From Pseudomonadota bacterium (lineage in GTDB: Bacteria; Desulfobacterota; Syntrophobacteria; Syntrophobacterales; Syntrophobacteraceae), in contig JAEZXS010000137.1 in assembly GCA_023442755.1 (NCBI GenBank), positions 1 to 17,757 of the forward strand: DNA of 17,757 nt, read 5' to 3'. The notes under the pieces were generated by a model. The model made no database searches. It was not told the origin of the DNA and saw only the letters and a program-made list of their open reading frames with translations. Below, in pieces: positions 15,354-17,757 of the stretch (its first letter is position 1; each line of letters opens with the position of its first letter). A program made the translations under genes and the position numbers.

Positions 15354-17054
15354 CTAGAACGTCCCGGGGTCGGTATACACCCCGAAGGCCTGCCGGTAGA
15401 GGTCGCAGCACTCCTGCTCGGTCGCCCCGGCGCGTACGGCCTCGATCAAAGCGGGCATGACGTTGTTTTCCCAGCAGGGCGGCCCTTCGCATCGGCGCCG
15501 CAGCTCGTCCATCGCCCTCCTGAACCGGTCCTTGTCCCTCTTCTCCTTGAACCGGTTCGTGCGCTCGATCTGCATCCGCTCAATCTCGTCGTCGATCTTC
15601 AGGACGAACTCCAGTTCCGGGCGTTCGGACTGGTATTTATTTACCCCGATGATGACCTTCTCCCCCGCTTCCACCTGCTGCTGGAAATGGTACGCCGCAT
15701 CGGCGATCTCCATCTGAGGGAAGTCGCGTTCGATTGCAGCCACCATGCCGCCGAGGTCGTCCAGCTTCCTGATGTAGTCGTTTGCCTCTTCTTCCATCTT
15801 GTCGGTCAGAGCCTCCACGAAATAGCTCCCCGCAAGCGGATCGATCACATTGGTAACGCCGGCCTCGTCGGCCAGGATCTGCTGGGTGCGAAGGGCGATC
15901 AGCACGGCCTCCTCGCTGGGGATCATATATACTTCGTCGAGCGAGTTGGTGTGGAGCGACTGGGTGCCGCCGAGAATGGCTGCGAGCGCTTCCGTAGTGG
16001 TCCGGATGACGTTATTGTAGGGTTCCTGGGCGGTCAGGGAGCAGCCGGCCGTCTGCGTATGGAAGCGCATGAGCATCGAGCGCGGGTCTTTGGCTTTGAA
16101 GCGCTCCTTCATGATGCGAGCCCACAACCGGCGGCTTGCGCGCATCTTGGCGATTTCTTCGAAAAAATCTATGTGGGAATTCCAGAAGAAGGAGAGCCTG
16201 CCCGCGAAATCATCGACGGTCATGCCCCTCTTTATTCCCTCTTCGACATAGGTGATCCCGTCGTAGATGGTGAACGCCAGTTCCTGGGCCGCCGTGGCGC
16301 CCGCTTCCCTGATGTGGTAGCCGCTTATGCTGATGGTGTTCCAACGCGGGACCTCGCGCGTGCCGAACTCGACCGTGTCCGTCACCAGCCGGAGGCTCGG
16401 TTCGGGGGGAAGCATCAGCGTCTTCTGCGCTATGAACTCCTTCAGGCAGTCGTTTTGAATCGTCCCGCCCAGTTTCTTTCGCGAGAAACCCTCGTTTTCG
16501 GCATTGGCGATGTACATCGCCCATAGCACCGAAGCGGGGGGATTGATGGTCATGGACGCGGTGACCTCTTCGAGGTTTATGTCGTTGAACAACCGCTGCA
16601 TATCCTCGATAGTGTCTATTGCAACGCCGCATTTCCCGCACTCTCCCCGGGCAAGCGGCGAATCGGTATCGTATCCCATGAGTGTCGGGAAATCGAAGGC
16701 AGTGCTCAGCCCCGTTTCACCGTGATTTATCAGGTAATGAAATCGCTTGTTCGTGTCCTCGGCCGTCCCGAGCCCGGCGAACATGCGCATTGTCCACAGG
16801 CGCGCCCGGTACATGGTCGGCTGGATGCCCCGTGTGAAAGGATATTTTCCGGGAAAGCCGATATCCTCGGAAAAGTCCTTGTGCGCGATGTCCAAGGGCG
16901 TGTAGATCGGCTTCACCTCGAGATCGGAAACGGTGGAAAAGCGGTCGAGCCGCTCGGGCATTTTCCTCAAAGCCCTCTGGTATTCATCGAGCCACTCGCC
17001 ATATTCCTTCTCCATTCTTTCGAGTGCGGATTCGGAAAGGACCTTTTTTTCCAT
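15354..17054 (-). CDS. B12-dependent acyl-CoA mutase large subunit, isobutyryl-CoA mutase-like active site
   Basis: TIM-barrel subunit of 566 residues, the normal length of separate mutase large subunits. GGAGG lies eight bases before the ATG. The fold and family are clear: PTMYRARLWTMRMFAG (79-94), SGYHIREAG (244-252), RFHTQTAGCSLTAQ (330-343), GGTQSLHTNSLDE (362-374) and GVNKY (470-474). Aligned without gaps to Propionibacterium methylmalonyl-CoA mutase (offset +3), His244 is His247 (kept). But Tyr89 is Phe92 (codon 16779-16781) and Arg207 is Gln210 (codon 16425-16427). Those two residues bind the methylmalonyl carboxylate; Phe and Gln are the pair seen in isobutyryl-CoA mutase. Tyr75 is Gln78, a further pocket change. 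The Asp that marks 2-hydroxyisobutyryl-CoA mutase is Ala119 here. Therefore the substrate is probably a non-carboxylated acyl-CoA such as isobutyryl-CoA, but this is inferred. The gene would commonly be annotated as methylmalonyl-CoA mutase. Confidence 0.93.
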   Translation of the reverse strand: MEKKVLSESALERMEKEYGEWLDEYQRALRKMPERLDRFSTVSDLEVKPIYTPLDIAHKDFSEDIGFPGKYPFTRGIQPTMYRARLWTMRMFAGLGTAEDTNKRFHYLINHGETGLSTAFDFPTLMGYDTDSPLARGECGKCGVAIDTIEDMQRLFNDINLEEVTASMTINPPASVLWAMYIANAENEGFSRKKLGGTIQNDCLKEFIAQKTLMLPPEPSLRLVTDTVEFGTREVPRWNTISISGYHIREAGATAAQELAFTIYDGITYVEEGIKRGMTVDDFAGRLSFFWNSHIDFFEEIAKMRASRRLWARIMKERFKAKDPRSMLMRFHTQTAGCSLTAQEPYNNVIRTTTEALAAILGGTQSLHTNSLDEVYMIPSEEAVLIALRTQQILADEAGVTNVIDPLAGSYFVEALTDKMEEEANDYIRKLDDLGGMVAAIERDFPQMEIADAAYHFQQQVEAGEKVIIGVNKYQSERPELEFVLKIDDEIERMQIERTNRFKEKRDKDRFRRAMDELRRRCEGPPCWENNVMPALIEAVRAGATEQECCDLYRQAFGVYTDPGTF

Positions 17055-17340
17055 CCTGGATACCTCCTCAGATCGGTAAATAAGAATACCTGCTCATCAG
17101 ATGCGGCATGGAGATTCCATTGCATTGCCTCCGAAACCGGCCGGCAGGGCTGGGGAAGGCGCTGAGACGTAAGCGGACAGTAGCGCAAAGCAATGCACAC
17201 AGGGGAAATCGAACCGTGGAATCTGCATTCTGAGCGGCAGGCCGGAGCCGGCGGAAACAGCGGAAAAATCGGGAGAGCGGAAAATTCGGAAGAAACGCGT
17301 GAAGAGGAAAAGGCATTCAGGGTACGCCCAGAAATCAGCT

Positions 17341-17356
17341 CGTGTGACTAATCACG
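17341..17356. promoter_or_regulatory. Candidate operator over the mutase operon start site
   Basis: CGTGTGACTAATCACG contains the inverted repeat GTGA-ctaa-TCAC, read as GTGATTAGTCAC on the minus strand. It lies directly downstream of the predicted -10 box and covers the expected +1, a usual place for a repressor. The cognate regulator is not in the window. Confidence 0.4.
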
Positions 17357-17360
17357 GGTT

Positions 17361-17389
17361 ACTAAAACAGAGTGATCGGGCATTGTCAA
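17361..17389 (-). promoter_or_regulatory. Sigma70-type promoter for the acyl-CoA mutase operon
   Basis: On the minus strand a perfect TTGACA (17384-17389) and TTTAGT (17361-17366) are separated by exactly 17 bases. It would give a leader of about 300 nt before the large-subunit ATG. In that leader (17055-17353) I see some GC-rich hairpin potential near 17235-17260 but no recognised riboswitch. Confidence 0.6.
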
Positions 17390-17757
17390 ACGAATTCTTG
17401 TTGACCGGAAAGGCAGGACTATTGTAGAAAAAAGGTGCGCTACTTCCTGGCTTTCCAAATCTTTTCTCGTTTTTTCCCGGTCGGAATTCCCCTCTCCTTA
17501 CCACGCTCTGCCCACTGTCTTCGTGCACATCCGGCGACTTTTGGAACCACTATTTCCGGCGGGGCTCTGGAACAGTTGCTCCCATCCCTCCGATTTCCCA
17601 GGGGAGAACTCGGGAGCCACTCCACGAGCAAGTTAACGATTCCATTACCCTGCGTAAAGTACCGCACCGCTTCGTAAAAAAGGCCTACGCCTTTTCTTTT
17701 CTGCAACTTTGTGGGTCCCTTTTTCAGCCTTTCCGTTCTCAGCCCCCTGTCCTTGGC
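17390..17757. other. Region without a recognised gene at the right edge
   Basis: A minus-strand frame is open from the right edge to a TAG at 17440-17442, about 105 codons, with a Lys/Arg-rich end (GKKREKIWKARK). No family is recognised and it may be chance. A palindrome, AAAAGGC-ctac-GCCTTTT, at 17678-17695 lies inside it. On the minus strand this has a U-run and could be a weak terminator, which argues against translation through it. No plus-strand gene is evident. Confidence 0.3.

Noticed and set aside
17080..17100. CTGATGAG in the mutase leader, like a hammerhead ribozyme core
   Set aside because: No GAAA partner strand and no suitable stem II or III are present.
17055..17353. Cobalamin riboswitch in the leader of the B12-dependent mutase operon
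   Set aside because: The leader is long enough, but I cannot find the conserved B12 box or its flanking stems. A covariance search would settle it.

Overview
The window looks like chromosomal DNA from a GC-rich anaerobe of the Desulfobacterota, most like a Syntrophobacter-type syntroph or sulfate reducer. This rests on the gene set: a membrane pyrophosphatase, a B12-dependent acyl-CoA mutase with separate subunits and MeaB, an indolepyruvate:ferredoxin oxidoreductase subunit, a Liv-type ABC transporter and a PAS sensor kinase. The assignment is by recognition, not by search. No phage, insertion sequence, rRNA, tRNA or CRISPR array was found.

Layout. Positions 1-4729 (+) hold a Liv-type amino-acid ABC transporter: the end of a substrate-binding protein, then livH, livM, livG and livF. 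The gaps before livH and livM contain REP-like hairpins and a second palindromic repeat. Positions 4898-6664 (+) encode a membrane PAS histidine kinase whose ATP-binding domain looks degenerate. It converges on iorB (6707-7246, -) across a shared terminator. Upstream of iorB lies an MltB-type lytic transglycosylase (7291-8199, -). A divergent region leads to a dynamin-family GTPase (8392-10236, +) with a terminator-like hairpin in its leader. After a 455-bp gap comes hppA, a K+-independent-type H+-pumping pyrophosphatase (10692-12737, +) with a strong terminator. Next is a solitary MT-A70 methyltransferase (13091-13723, +). The right end is a minus-strand operon: acyl-CoA mutase large subunit (15354-17054), cobalamin-binding small subunit (14825-15253) and meaB (13790-14779). 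It is preceded by a good sigma70-type promoter with an inverted repeat over the predicted start site.

Main point of interest. The mutase operon would normally be labelled methylmalonyl-CoA mutase. However, the two residues that hold the methylmalonyl carboxylate (Tyr89 and Arg207 in the Propionibacterium enzyme) are Phe92 and Gln210 here, while the catalytic His (His247) is kept. This Phe/Gln pair is the signature of isobutyryl-CoA mutase. The window may therefore encode a carbon-skeleton mutase for a non-carboxylated acyl-CoA, such as isobutyryl-CoA/butyryl-CoA. That would fit branched-chain amino acid uptake (Liv) and oxidative 2-oxoacid metabolism (IorB), with PPi from acyl-CoA synthetases used by HppA. 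The metabolic link is inference; the residue substitutions were read from the DNA.
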